Shown here: in pieces, positions 30,585 through 39,140 of the stretch
Layout: every line of letters starts with the position of its first letter
How positions within the stretch are numbered: the stretch's first letter is position 1
NCBI RefSeq assembly: GCF_006384255.1
Contig: NZ_VCED01000003.1
Span: 186,001-250,000, forward strand
Reading direction: 5' to 3'
Source: Haemophilus seminalis
Lineage (GTDB): Bacteria > Pseudomonadota > Gammaproteobacteria > Enterobacterales > Pasteurellaceae
Length of the DNA: 64,000 nucleotides
The notes under the pieces: generated by a model
Seen by the model: only the letters and a program-made list of their open reading frames with translations
Database searches by the model: none
Told to the model about the DNA's origin: nothing
Program-made: the position numbers and the translations under genes

Positions 30585-32384
30585 ATGAAAAATATAAAGC
30601 ATTTTGCACAGCGTTACGTTGATTGGGTAATTCGCTTAGGAAGAATTCGTTTTTCTTTATTAGGCGTGACGATTTTGGCTATTTTTGCACTATGTACCCA
30701 AATTTTATTTAGTTTTTTCATTGTGCATACTATCTCTTGGGGCGATATTATTCGATCAGTTACATTTGGATTGCTCACTGCACCTTTTGTGATTTATTTT
30801 TTTACGTTGCTTGTTGAAAGATTGGAACGTTCGCGTTTAGAGCTATCTTGTTCTGTTAATCGATTAGAAAAGGAAGTGAATGAGCGAATCATTGCTCAGC
30901 AAAAACTTTCCGATGCGCTAGAAAAATTAGAAAAACATAATAGAGATAAAAGCACTTTACTTGCTACTATTAGTCATGAGTTGCGTACGCCATTAAATGG
31001 CATTGTGGGTTTAAGCCAAATTTTACTTGATGATAAATTAGATGATAAACAACGCAATTATTTAAAAACGATCAATATAAGTGCGGTAAGCTTAGGGTAT
31101 ATTTTTAGTGATATTATTGATTTAGAGAAAATTGATGCAAGCCGGATAGAGTTAAATCTACAACCAACAGATTTTCCTGCATTATTGAATGATATTTATA
31201 ATTTCGCTAGTTTTTTAGCAAAGCAAAAACATCTTACCTTTCATTTGGTTACAGAGCCAGGTTTACCTAATTATTTAACCTTAGATCGTGTTCGTTTAAG
31301 CCAAATTTTATGGAATTTAATTAGTAATGCTGTGAAATTTACTGATCATGGGGAAATTACATTAAAAGTAAGTAGGGAAAAAGATTATTATTATTTTAAT
31401 GTGATTGATACAGGAATGGGGATCGCACCAAAAGAGCAGTCTCGTATTTTTGAACTTTATTACCAAGTAAAAGAGAGTCGTCAGCAAAGTGCGGGCAGTG
31501 GTATTGGGTTAGCAATATCTAAAAATCTTGCTAGATTAATGCGGGGGGATTTGAGAGTTGAAAGTGAATTAGGAAAGGGATCAACATTCTATTTATCTAT
31601 TCAGGCGGAAGAAACGCAAATTAACACAATTAATCATCAAGTTATTCCTCATTTACATATTCTTTTAGTTGAAGATGTTGAACTCAATGTTATTGTTGCA
31701 AAAACAATTTTAGAGAAGTTGGGGCATCGGGTAGATGTGGCGATAAATGGTCAGCAAGCCATCACACTATTTGAAAAAAACTCCTATGATTTACTATTGC
31801 TTGATATTAAATTGCCAGATATGACGGGGTTTGATATTGCGCAATATTTACGAAAAAATTATGAAGAAGGGATTTATGATTTTTTACCACCGATGATCGC
31901 ATTCACGGCTAATGTAATGCATAGTGAGAAAGACTATCTTGAAATGGGGATGGATGGTGTATTGCGTAAACCTATTTTAATTAAAGACTTACAGCATTGT
32001 CTGCAATACTTTTTCTCAGATGAATCTCATCCTATTGTAAAAATACAAGAAAATGATAATACAGAAGTATTTGATTTGGATCTCATTGAAACTTTAGGTA
32101 AAGCACAAGTTTTGGCTAATTTAGATATTTTTAAACAAGTAATGCCCACCTATTTGTCTAAACTATCAGTTAATAATTTAAAAGAAACGGAATCCTTTTC
32201 TCATAAAATTAAAGGAGCTGCAGCATCGGTAGGACTCATTCAATTACATAAGTTGGCTGAAGATTTAGAAAAGGCAGCTCAGGTTTCTAATAAGATTATT
32301 ATTGAGAAATGGATTGAATTAATGAATAAGAACTGGAAAGACGAGGTGGATAGTCTAATTCAATTTTTAAATTATAAACGTTAA
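30585..32384 (+). CDS. arcB: Anaerobic redox sensor kinase ArcB, PAS-less form
   Basis: ArcB senses the quinone redox state and phosphorylates ArcA, which represses aerobic metabolism and induces genes such as cydAB. The 599-residue hybrid kinase has two membrane segments (about residues 23-46 and 58-78), a short coiled coil, the histidine kinase domain (ISHELRTPLNG, His131), the ATPase domain with DTGMGI and GSGIGLA, a receiver domain (Asp407 in LLLDIKLPD) and an Hpt domain (His540 in SHKIKGAAASVG). The PAS domain of E. coli ArcB, with its redox cysteines, is absent, as known for Haemophilus. It follows mobA by 2 bases. arcA is not in the window. Confidence 0.94.
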   Translation: MKNIKHFAQRYVDWVIRLGRIRFSLLGVTILAIFALCTQILFSFFIVHTISWGDIIRSVTFGLLTAPFVIYFFTLLVERLERSRLELSCSVNRLEKEVNERIIAQQKLSDALEKLEKHNRDKSTLLATISHELRTPLNGIVGLSQILLDDKLDDKQRNYLKTINISAVSLGYIFSDIIDLEKIDASRIELNLQPTDFPALLNDIYNFASFLAKQKHLTFHLVTEPGLPNYLTLDRVRLSQILWNLISNAVKFTDHGEITLKVSREKDYYYFNVIDTGMGIAPKEQSRIFELYYQVKESRQQSAGSGIGLAISKNLARLMRGDLRVESELGKGSTFYLSIQAEETQINTINHQVIPHLHILLVEDVELNVIVAKTILEKLGHRVDVAINGQQAITLFEKNSYDLLLLDIKLPDMTGFDIAQYLRKNYEEGIYDFLPPMIAFTANVMHSEKDYLEMGMDGVLRKPILIKDLQHCLQYFFSDESHPIVKIQENDNTEVFDLDLIETLGKAQVLANLDIFKQVMPTYLSKLSVNNLKETESFSHKIKGAAASVGLIQLHKLAEDLEKAAQVSNKIIIEKWIELMNKNWKDEVDSLIQFLNYKR

Positions 32385-32536
32385 CTTCAATTTTAATTTT
32401 TGAAAATATCTAAAATATTTCTAATTTATTAGATTTTTTCTTTATTGTTGCTGTTTTTTTTGTTGTATTGCTTAAAAATCATCGAAATTATACCTTGAAT
32501 TCATATAATTAGATTTTTACTTTTTGAGGGGGTTTT

Positions 32537-33976
32537 ATGGAGTTTGAATTTTCTAAAATTTTGGAACAAGCATTAAGTTGGATTGTTTCACACATTGATG
32601 CTCCTTTATGGGATATCACTATTATTATTTTATTAGGTACAGGATTGTTTTTTACTATAACAACTGGATTTGTACAGTTTCGCCTTTTCCCAGCAAGCAT
32701 TCGAGAAATGTGGTTTGGTAGAGCAACCGAGGGGAATTCTCTTACACCATTTCAAGCCTTTGCTACAGGATTAGCTAGCCGTGTAGGAGTAGGCAATATT
32801 GGTGGGGTAGCAACGGCTATTGCATTGGGTGGAGAAGGTGCAGTATTCTGGATGTGGGTGACTGCATTTATTGGTATGTCAAGTGCTTTTGCTGAATCAA
32901 CCTTGGCACAATTATTTAAAGTTCAAGATAAAGATGGCTCATTTCGCGGTGGCCCTGCATACTACATTATTCAAGGATTACAATCACGTTGCATGGCAGT
33001 CTCATTTGCCGTGGCATTAATTTTTACCTTTGGTTTCGCATTTAATTCTGTTCAGGCTAATTCTATTGTTGAAGCAACTCAAAATGCTTGGAATTGGCAA
33101 GGTGAATACATTGGTCTTGCATTAGTGATTTTAACTGCGCTTATTATTTTTGGTGGAATTAAGCGTATTGCAGTAATTTCAAGTAGCTTAGTCCCAATGA
33201 TGGCACTTTTTTATCTCATTATGGCAGTGATCATTTTGGGAATGCATACAGAAATGATTCCTAGTGTTTTAAGTAATATTATTAAAAGCGCATTTAATTT
33301 TGATGCTGCAGCAGGAGGCATGTTTGGAGCATTAGTGTCAAAAGCGATGATGATGGGGATTAAACGTGGGTTATTTTCGAACGAAGCAGGAATGGGATCA
33401 GCTCCAAATGCTGCAGCCGCAGCCCATGTAAAACACCCAGTTAGTCAAGGATTAGTTCAAATGCTGGGAGTGTTTGTTGATACCATGATTGTTTGTACTT
33501 GTACGGCAATTATTATTTTGCTTTCCAATAATTATGGTAATGAAACACTAAAAAGTATTTCTCTTACGCAAACGGCATTACAATATCATGTCGGTGAATT
33601 TGGCGTGCATTTTCTTGCTTTTATTTTATTGTTATTTGCTTATTCTTCCATTATTGGGAACTATGCCTATGCGGAGAGTAATATTCGTTTTATTAAGAAT
33701 AAACCTTGGTTTATTTTTTTATTCCGATTAATGGTGCTCTTTTTTGTTTATTTTGGTGCAGTACGATCAGGAAATGTTGTTTGGAGTTTTGCGGATACTG
33801 TGATGGCGGTTATGGCTATTATTAATTTAGTGGCTATTTTAATGCTTTCTCCTATTGTATGGAAATTAATGAAAGACTATCAACGCCAACTTAGATCTGG
33901 AAAAACACCTGAATTTAATATCAGTGATTATCCAGAGTTAAGTAAGAGAGTATTAGATTATCGTATTTGGAAGTAA
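32537..33976 (+). CDS. Sodium:alanine/glycine symporter (AGCS family)
   Basis: A 479-residue integral membrane protein with about eleven segments that probably imports alanine or glycine with sodium. Family hallmarks are GRATEGNSLTPFQAFATGLASRVGVGNIGGVATAI, RGGPAYYIIQGL, and KRGLFSNEAGMGSAPNAAAAA, which includes the NEAGMG signature. GAGGGGG stands before the ATG, an unusually G-rich ribosome binding site. It is a single gene with a clear terminator; the 152-base gap after arcB shows no riboswitch that I recognise. Exact substrate is inferred from the family. Confidence 0.88.
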   Translation: MEFEFSKILEQALSWIVSHIDAPLWDITIIILLGTGLFFTITTGFVQFRLFPASIREMWFGRATEGNSLTPFQAFATGLASRVGVGNIGGVATAIALGGEGAVFWMWVTAFIGMSSAFAESTLAQLFKVQDKDGSFRGGPAYYIIQGLQSRCMAVSFAVALIFTFGFAFNSVQANSIVEATQNAWNWQGEYIGLALVILTALIIFGGIKRIAVISSSLVPMMALFYLIMAVIILGMHTEMIPSVLSNIIKSAFNFDAAAGGMFGALVSKAMMMGIKRGLFSNEAGMGSAPNAAAAAHVKHPVSQGLVQMLGVFVDTMIVCTCTAIIILLSNNYGNETLKSISLTQTALQYHVGEFGVHFLAFILLLFAYSSIIGNYAYAESNIRFIKNKPWFIFLFRLMVLFFVYFGAVRSGNVVWSFADTVMAVMAIINLVAILMLSPIVWKLMKDYQRQLRSGKTPEFNISDYPELSKRVLDYRIWK

Positions 33977-33982
33977 ATATTT

Positions 33983-34014
33983 AAATGGCTACTCAATTAG
34001 GTAGCCATTTTTAT
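33983..34014 (+). terminator. Terminator of the AGCS symporter gene
   Basis: AAATGGCTAC (33983-33992) pairs with GTAGCCATTT (34001-34010), then TTTATTG. It isolates the symporter gene from the preQ1 switch downstream. Confidence 0.88.
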
Positions 34015-34055
34015 TGTAAAAGATCTTATTTAGCACTAGAATGCACGCCCTCAAT

Positions 34056-34093
34056 TCGTAGTTCGCAAACCTCCTACATAAAAAAACTAGGTA
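34056..34093 (+). promoter_or_regulatory. preQ1-I riboswitch controlling queCDE
   Basis: GTAG (34058-34061) pairs with CTAC (34074-34077), enclosing the loop TTCGCAAACCTC. An A-rich tail follows, ending CTAGGT. ACCT in the loop (34069-34072) pairs with AGGT (34089-34092), making the H-type pseudoknot that defines preQ1 class I aptamers. The AGG of that second helix is also the queC ribosome binding site, 5 bases before ATG 34098. So bound preQ1 should hide the site and switch off translation of the queuosine genes. Confidence 0.9.
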
Positions 34094-34097
34094 AAAT

Positions 34098-34781
34098 ATG
34101 AATATTTCCAATCCAAATTATAATCGTAAAGCGATTGTTATCTTTTCTGGTGGGCAAGACTCCACCACCTGTTTGTTTCAAGCTATTGCTGAATATGGCA
34201 AAGAAAATGTTGAAACTATTACATTTCAGTATGGACAACGTCATTCAATTGAATTAGAAAAAGCAAAATGGATTGCACAAGATTTAGGTGTGAAACAAAC
34301 ATTTATTGATACTTCTGTTATTAAAGCCATCACTCACAATGCTTTAATGGATGAGAACGTGCATATTGAACAAAAAGACAATAAATTACCCAATACTTTT
34401 GTTGATGGCCGTAATGCATTGTTTTTGCTTTATGCTGCAATTTATGCCAAGGGACAGGGTATTCAGGATATTATTACCGGTGTTTGTGAAACGGATTTTA
34501 GTGGTTATCCCGATTGTCGAGACGTGTTTATAAAGTCTATGAATGTCACATTAAATCTTGCAATGGATTATCAATTTAACATCAAAACGCCATTAATGTA
34601 TCTCACCAAAGCACAGACTTGGCAACTTGCTGATGAGTTAGGAGTGCTAGACTATGTGCGTAACTATACTCATACTTGTTATGAAGGTGTAAATGGAGGA
34701 TGTGGTCAATGCCCAAGTTGTATTTTACGCGATAAAGGTCTGACGGAATATTTGGCTCAGAAAGGTGGAAAAAATGTTTAA
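34098..34781 (+). CDS. queC: 7-cyano-7-deazaguanine synthase
   Basis: QueC converts 7-carboxy-7-deazaguanine to preQ0 with ATP and ammonia, on the queuosine pathway. The 227-residue protein has the PP-loop [14 protein letters not shown] near residue 16 and a C-terminal zinc site: Cys in the [16 protein letters not shown] stretch. [15 protein letters not shown] is the substrate-side motif. It is the first gene of queC-queD-queE, overlapping queD by 8 bases, and sits under the preQ1 riboswitch. queF and queG are outside the window. Confidence 0.96.
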   Translation: MNISNPNYNRKAIVIFSGGQDSTTCLFQAIAEYGKENVETITFQYGQRHSIELEKAKWIAQDLGVKQTFIDTSVIKAITHNALMDENVHIEQKDNKLPNTFVDGRNALFLLYAAIYAKGQGIQDIITGVCETDFSGYPDCRDVFIKSMNVTLNLAMDYQFNIKTPLMYLTKAQTWQLADELGVLDYVRNYTHTCYEGVNGGCGQCPSCILRDKGLTEYLAQKGGKNV

Positions 34782-35199
34782 AATTTACAAAGAATTTAGC
34801 TTTGATATGGCACATTTATTAGATGGGCATGACGGGAAATGTCAAAATTTACATGGGCACACATATAAATTACAAGTTGAAATTTCGGGTGACTTATATG
34901 AGTCTGGTGCAAAAAAAGCAATGGTCATTGATTTTTCAGATCTAAAGTCTATTGTGAAAAAAACTATTTTAGATCCGATGGATCATGCATTTATTTATGA
35001 TCAAACCAGTGAGCGAGAAAGCCAAATTGCCGCGCTATTGCAAAAGTTAAACTCAAAAACGTTTGGTGTTCCTTTTAGAACGACGGCAGAAGAAATGGCT
35101 CGTTTTATTTTTAATCGTTTAAAACATGATGAACAACTGGCTATATCAGCCGTTCGTTTATGGGAAACGCCAACTTCGTTTTGTGAGTATCAGGAGTAA
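34774..35199 (+). CDS. queD: 6-carboxytetrahydropterin synthase
   Basis: QueD converts dihydroneopterin triphosphate to 6-carboxytetrahydropterin. The 141-residue protein begins [16 protein letters not shown]; zinc ligands are the His in FDMAHLL and the two in NLHGHTY, and the catalytic Cys lies in [17 protein letters not shown] and [10 protein letters not shown] complete the family pattern. The frame opens at a GTG at 34765, but ATG 34774 lies behind AAAGGTGG and is preferred. It overlaps queC by 8 bases and touches queE. Confidence 0.95.
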   Translation: MFKIYKEFSFDMAHLLDGHDGKCQNLHGHTYKLQVEISGDLYESGAKKAMVIDFSDLKSIVKKTILDPMDHAFIYDQTSERESQIAALLQKLNSKTFGVPFRTTAEEMARFIFNRLKHDEQLAISAVRLWETPTSFCEYQE

Positions 35200-35835
35200 G
35201 TGTCGGTGGAAAAATATCATGAGTTTGAGCCGCACTTTAATATAGTTGAGATTTTTGAAAGTCTGCAAGGAGAAGGGTTCAATACGGGGATGCCAAGTAT
35301 TTTTGTACGATTTGGTAAATGTAATCTGGACTGTCCTTGGTGTGATACGCCTTATAATGATTTTAAACGCTGGTCTGCATCACAGATTTTAGAAAAAGTG
35401 CGGTCCTTTCCATCAAGGAATATTATCATCACTGGTGGTGAGCCAACAATTGTGCCAAAAATTGAATACTTACTTGAGCAATTTAAAGCAGATGGCTATT
35501 TTCTTGCAATTGAAACTAATGGTCTAAAGACAGTTCCTGCTCAAATAGATTATATTGCGACGAGTCCTAAGAGCCTTTATGCGCATAAGTATGAAAAGCG
35601 CTGTATTTCATTTGCAAATGAAGTACGTATTGTCATGGATGGTAATGTATCATCATTTTGTGAATTGATTGAGAAAAAAATAAAAGCAGAGAATTACTAT
35701 CTTTCACCTTGTGAAATTACGGGGAAAATGAATTTACTTGAGACTATCACTTTACTTGGTCAGTTGAATCTACGCTCAAATAAACCTAAATGGAAGCTAA
35801 GTTTACAAACACATAAATTGATTGGTATTGAGTAA
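35200..35835 (+). CDS. queE: 7-carboxy-7-deazaguanine synthase
   Basis: QueE is the radical SAM enzyme that contracts 6-carboxytetrahydropterin to 7-carboxy-7-deazaguanine. The 211-residue protein has the cluster motif CX3CX2C at Cys41, Cys45 and Cys48 (FGKCNLDCPWCDT), preceded by ESLQGEG and followed by ITGGEPTI. It starts with GTG directly after the queD stop; the GTG two codons later is an alternative. The last gene of the preQ1-controlled operon. An uptake signal lies at 35396-35404. Confidence 0.93.
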   Translation: MSVEKYHEFEPHFNIVEIFESLQGEGFNTGMPSIFVRFGKCNLDCPWCDTPYNDFKRWSASQILEKVRSFPSRNIIITGGEPTIVPKIEYLLEQFKADGYFLAIETNGLKTVPAQIDYIATSPKSLYAHKYEKRCISFANEVRIVMDGNVSSFCELIEKKIKAENYYLSPCEITGKMNLLETITLLGQLNLRSNKPKWKLSLQTHKLIGIE

Positions 35836-35858
35836 TAGAAAGAAATATTATTTTTTTA

Positions 35859-35966
35859 TTGATCGATATATAATTTAGTATATAATGGTTCTTGTTTTAG
35901 ATAGTAATCATAATCAAACCTGGCTAGCACACTTCCCCCACTCCTTTGTGCTAGCCATTTTTTTTG
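35859..35966 (+). ncRNA. Candidate small RNA with its own promoter and terminator
   Basis: TTGATC (35859-35864) and a perfect TATAAT (35881-35886), 16 bases apart, predict a start near 35893. The transcript ends in a very strong terminator: TGGCTAGCACA (35921-35931) pairs with TGTGCTAGCCA (35947-35957), then eight T to 35965. The RNA would be about 73 bases, with an A-rich single-stranded 5' part (a GATAGTAATCATAATC stretch) and a C-rich loop (CTTCCCCCACTCCT) that could pair with G-rich ribosome binding sites. No plausible protein is encoded. Hfq, encoded in this window, would be the natural partner. The stem-loop could instead be just the queE terminator; the promoter in between argues for a separate RNA. 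Confidence 0.6.
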
Positions 35967-36009
35967 GAATTTTGTACCATATCTTATCTTTTTCCTATTT
36001 ATATTAATT

Positions 36010-36765
36010 ATGAATAACATTGAACTTGAGCAACTTCTTAACCTAAAACTTAATTCTGAAAAAATCACTGACTATGCGCCAAATGGTTTGCAAGTAGAAG
36101 GCAAAGCAAATGTTCATAAAATCATTACAGGAGTTACAGCAAGTCAAGCATTGATTAATTATGCCATTGAGCAAGATGCTGATGCTATTATTGTTCATCA
36201 TGGCTATTTTTGGAAAAGTGAAAATCCTTGTATTCGAGGAATGAAAGGTAAACGAATAAAAAGTTTGCTTGTGAATGATATAAATTTATATAGCTATCAT
36301 TTACCATTAGATATTCATTCTGAATTAGGAAATAACGCCCAGTTAGCAGAATTACTTGGTATTGAACAGTTACACCCACTAGAAAAGTCGCCGATGAGCA
36401 TTCCTATTTGGGGGGAATTGCGATCCCCTATGACGGGAGAAGAATTTGCAGAGAAAATAGAAAAAGTTTTGAATAGAAAGCCATTAATTTGTATTGAAAA
36501 TGGTCCGTGCCTGATTCGAAAAGTAGGAATTTGTACAGGAGGAGGACAAGGTTATATTGATCTTGCTGCTGCGCAAGGCTGTGATGCATTTGTTACAGGT
36601 GAAGTATCTGAGCAAACTATTCATTCTGCACGTGAACAGGGCATTCATTTTTTTGCCGCTGGTCATCACGCAACAGAACGCTATGGTATAAAAATATTAG
36701 GAGAATGGCTTTCTAAAGCATATGGTTTTGATGTTGAGTTTAAGGATATAGATAATCCTGCTTAA
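36010..36765 (+). CDS. NIF3-like dinuclear metal protein (YbgI/GCH type 2 homologue)
   Basis: A 251-residue protein of the NIF3/YbgI family, which has a two-metal site and is often labelled GTP cyclohydrolase 1 type 2 homologue; the real activity is unproven. It begins MNNIELEQLLNLKLNSEKITDYAPNGLQVEG. Metal-binding His residues lie in IIVHHGYFW and in YHLPLDIHSELGNN near the middle, and the C-terminal FAAGHHATERYGIK gives the last ligands. It is single, placed between the small RNA candidate and uvrD. No link to folate genes is visible nearby. Confidence 0.88.
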   Translation: MNNIELEQLLNLKLNSEKITDYAPNGLQVEGKANVHKIITGVTASQALINYAIEQDADAIIVHHGYFWKSENPCIRGMKGKRIKSLLVNDINLYSYHLPLDIHSELGNNAQLAELLGIEQLHPLEKSPMSIPIWGELRSPMTGEEFAEKIEKVLNRKPLICIENGPCLIRKVGICTGGGQGYIDLAAAQGCDAFVTGEVSEQTIHSAREQGIHFFAAGHHATERYGIKILGEWLSKAYGFDVEFKDIDNPA

Positions 36766-36845
36766 TATTATTCGAACATGTTTTACCCTCCTTTTGATAT
36801 ACCTACAAATCTTATTGTTTCAAAAGAGAAATAGGATTATAATAA

Positions 36846-36861
36846 CTGTAAATTTGAACAG
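36846..36861. promoter_or_regulatory. LexA box (SOS operator) of uvrD
   Basis: CTGT, eight bases (AAATTTGA), ACAG: an exact match to the LexA core CTGT-N8-ACAG, with A+T flanks as in the full consensus. It ends 10 bases before the uvrD ATG at 36872, so LexA would block transcription or its early elongation. It also fixes the uvrD start, because the longer open frame from 36794 would read through the operator. Confidence 0.88.
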
Positions 36862-36871
36862 TTTAATTGTT

Positions 36872-39052
36872 ATGGATATTTCTGAATTACTTGACGGACT
36901 TAACGATAAACAACGCGAAGCTGTAGCTGCTCCTCTTGGTAATCACTTAGTGCTAGCGGGTGCAGGATCTGGTAAAACGCGTGTATTGACGCACCGTATC
37001 GCTTGGTTAATTGCGGTAGAAAATATTTCTGAAGGCAGCATTATGGCGGTAACGTTTACCAATAAAGCAGCAGCAGAAATGCGTCATCGTATTCAAGCAA
37101 CACTTGCTAAACACGCACAACATCAATTATTTGGTATGTGGATTGGTACCTTCCACAGCATTGCCCATCGTTTATTGCGAGCTCATCATTTAGATGCAGG
37201 ATTGCCACAAGATTTCCAAATTTTGGATTCAGAAGATCAACTTCGTTTAATTAAACGGTTATTAAAATTACATAATTTTGATGAAAAAGCCTTTCCGCCT
37301 AAACAGGCTTGTTGGTACATCAATAACAAAAAAGATGAAGGCTTGCGACCAAACGACATTGAAGATTTTAATGATCGTCAAGAGCGTGAATGGATTAAAA
37401 TTTATAAGATCTATCAAGACACTTGCGATCGCGCAGGATTGGTCGATTTTGCTGAATTATTAATTCGGGCCTATGAATTATTTGAGAAAAAACCATTAAT
37501 TTTGCAACGTTATCAACAACGTTTTCAGCATATTTTGGTGGATGAGTTTCAAGACACCAATAAAATTCAATATAAATGGATCAAAATTATTGCTGGAGAA
37601 ACTGGCAAAGTCATGATCGTAGGCGATGACGATCAATCTATATACGGTTGGCGTGGCGCACAAATCGAAAATATTCAAAAATTCTTGAAAGATTTCAAAG
37701 CCGAAACAATTCGCCTTGAACAAAACTATCGTTCTACCGCCAATATCCTAAACAGCGCAAATGAATTAATTGCAAACAATAGTGATCGTCTTGGTAAAAA
37801 TTTATGGACAGAGGGTGAAAAAGGCGATCCGGTTGGCATCTATGCTGCTTTTAATGAATTAGACGAAGCAAAATTTGTCTCCTCACAAATTCAGGATTGG
37901 GTAGAACATGGCGGAAAACTTGATGATTGCGCTGTACTTTATCGTAGTAATAGCCAATCACGCGTTATTGAAGAAGCCTTAATTCGTTGTCAAATTCCAT
38001 ATCGTATTTATGGCGGTATGCGTTTCTTCGAACGTCAAGAAATTAAAGATGCTTTAGCCTATCTTCGTTTGATTAATAATCGTCAAGATGATGCAGCTTT
38101 TGAGCGTGTAATTAATACGCCAACGCGTGGCATTGGCGACCGCACTTTAGATATATTGCGCAACTTAACCCGCGAACGCCAAATTACCTTATGGCAAGCA
38201 GTACAAGTCGCAACACAAGAAAATATGTTGGCTGGGCGAGCCTCAACCGCATTATTGCGTTTCCTGGAATTAATTAATTCACTACAACTTGATACCGCAG
38301 AAATGCCGCTTTTCGCACAAACTGATTTTGTGATTAAACATTCAGGTTTATATGATATGTATAAACAAGAAAAAGGTGAAAAAGGCGAAGTGCGTATTGA
38401 AAACTTGGAAGAATTAGTTACCGCAACCCGTGGATTCATCAAACCTGATGATACAGAAGATATGACGGAGCTCACCGCCTTTTTAACTCACGCCTCTTTA
38501 GAAGCGGGTGAAGAACAAGCCTCTCCACATCAATCTTGTGTAGAAATGATGACATTACACTCTGCTAAAGGCTTAGAATTTCCTCGTGTATTTATGGTTG
38601 GCGTAGAAGAAGGTTTATTCCCAAGTTTCCGTTCTTTTGAGGAACCTGGGCGTTTAGAAGAAGAACGTCGTTTAGCTTATGTCGGCATTACTCGTGCGAA
38701 GAAAAAACTGACCATCTCTTATGCGGAAAGCCGTCGGTTATATGCAAAAGAAGAACGCCATTTACCATCACGTTTTATCGCCGAATTACCGAGAGAATGT
38801 ATCCAAGAAATTCGTTTACGAGGAACTGTCACGCGCGCAATGAATCTAGCAAAAGTCGGTTCATTGTCTAATACCAGTGCGGTCGAAAATGAATGGAAAA
38901 TGGGTCAAAAAGTCAAACATGAAAAATTCGGTTTTGGCACCGTCATTAATGTCGAAGGATCAGATAACAATACTCGCCTCCAAATTGCCTTCCAAGCGCA
39001 AGGCATTAAATGGCTCATTGCACATTTGGCAAAACTGGAAAAAGTGCGGTAG
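36872..39052 (+). CDS. uvrD: DNA helicase II UvrD
   Basis: UvrD unwinds DNA 3' to 5' in nucleotide excision and mismatch repair. The 726-residue SF1 helicase starts MDISELLDGLNDKQREAV, with Walker A GAGSGKT (residues 30-36), motif Ia FTNKAAAEMR, motif II VDEFQDTN, motif III VGDDDQSIYGWRGA, motif IV EQNYRST, and motifs V-VI TLHSAKGLEFPRVFMVG and YVGITRAKKKL. The C-terminal tail ends LEKVR. An uptake signal overlaps the stop codon: the T of TAG is its last base (39042-39050). mutH, a mismatch repair partner, is at the window's left edge. Confidence 0.97.
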   Translation: MDISELLDGLNDKQREAVAAPLGNHLVLAGAGSGKTRVLTHRIAWLIAVENISEGSIMAVTFTNKAAAEMRHRIQATLAKHAQHQLFGMWIGTFHSIAHRLLRAHHLDAGLPQDFQILDSEDQLRLIKRLLKLHNFDEKAFPPKQACWYINNKKDEGLRPNDIEDFNDRQEREWIKIYKIYQDTCDRAGLVDFAELLIRAYELFEKKPLILQRYQQRFQHILVDEFQDTNKIQYKWIKIIAGETGKVMIVGDDDQSIYGWRGAQIENIQKFLKDFKAETIRLEQNYRSTANILNSANELIANNSDRLGKNLWTEGEKGDPVGIYAAFNELDEAKFVSSQIQDWVEHGGKLDDCAVLYRSNSQSRVIEEALIRCQIPYRIYGGMRFFERQEIKDALAYLRLINNRQDDAAFERVINTPTRGIGDRTLDILRNLTRERQITLWQAVQVATQENMLAGRASTALLRFLELINSLQLDTAEMPLFAQTDFVIKHSGLYDMYKQEKGEKGEVRIENLEELVTATRGFIKPDDTEDMTELTAFLTHASLEAGEEQASPHQSCVEMMTLHSAKGLEFPRVFMVGVEEGLFPSFRSFEEPGRLEEERRLAYVGITRAKKKLTISYAESRRLYAKEERHLPSRFIAELPRECIQEIRLRGTVTRAMNLAKVGSLSNTSAVENEWKMGQKVKHEKFGFGTVINVEGSDNNTRLQIAFQAQGIKWLIAHLAKLEKVR

Positions 39053-39091
39053 AATCCAAGAGAGTTTTACTTCTACCGATTAATTTCTTTG

Positions 39092-39126
39092 AAAAGTGCG
39101 GTGAATTTTAACTGCACTTTTTTTGT
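39092..39126 (+). terminator. Terminator of uvrD formed by an uptake-signal pair
   Basis: AAAAGTGCGGT (39092-39102) pairs with ACTGCACTTTT (39111-39121) with one mismatch, then T residues to 39124. The 5' arm contains a perfect uptake signal. dppB starts 14 bases later. Confidence 0.85.
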
Positions 39127-39140
39127 ATTTGAGTGATTGA

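Noticed and set aside
32385-32536. Glycine riboswitch upstream of the AGCS symporter
   Set aside because: The 152-base gap is A+T rich and lacks the conserved glycine aptamer core; only weak short hairpins were seen.
35899-35916. Fur box at the start of the small RNA candidate
   Set aside because: GATAGTAATCATAATC shares only parts of the GATAAT repeat pattern; too weak to annotate as a site, kept only as a remark.
35856-36068. Minus-strand 70-residue open frame across the small RNA candidate
   Set aside because: It overlaps the start of the NIF3 gene and the strong terminator, has no ribosome binding site and looks like random translation.
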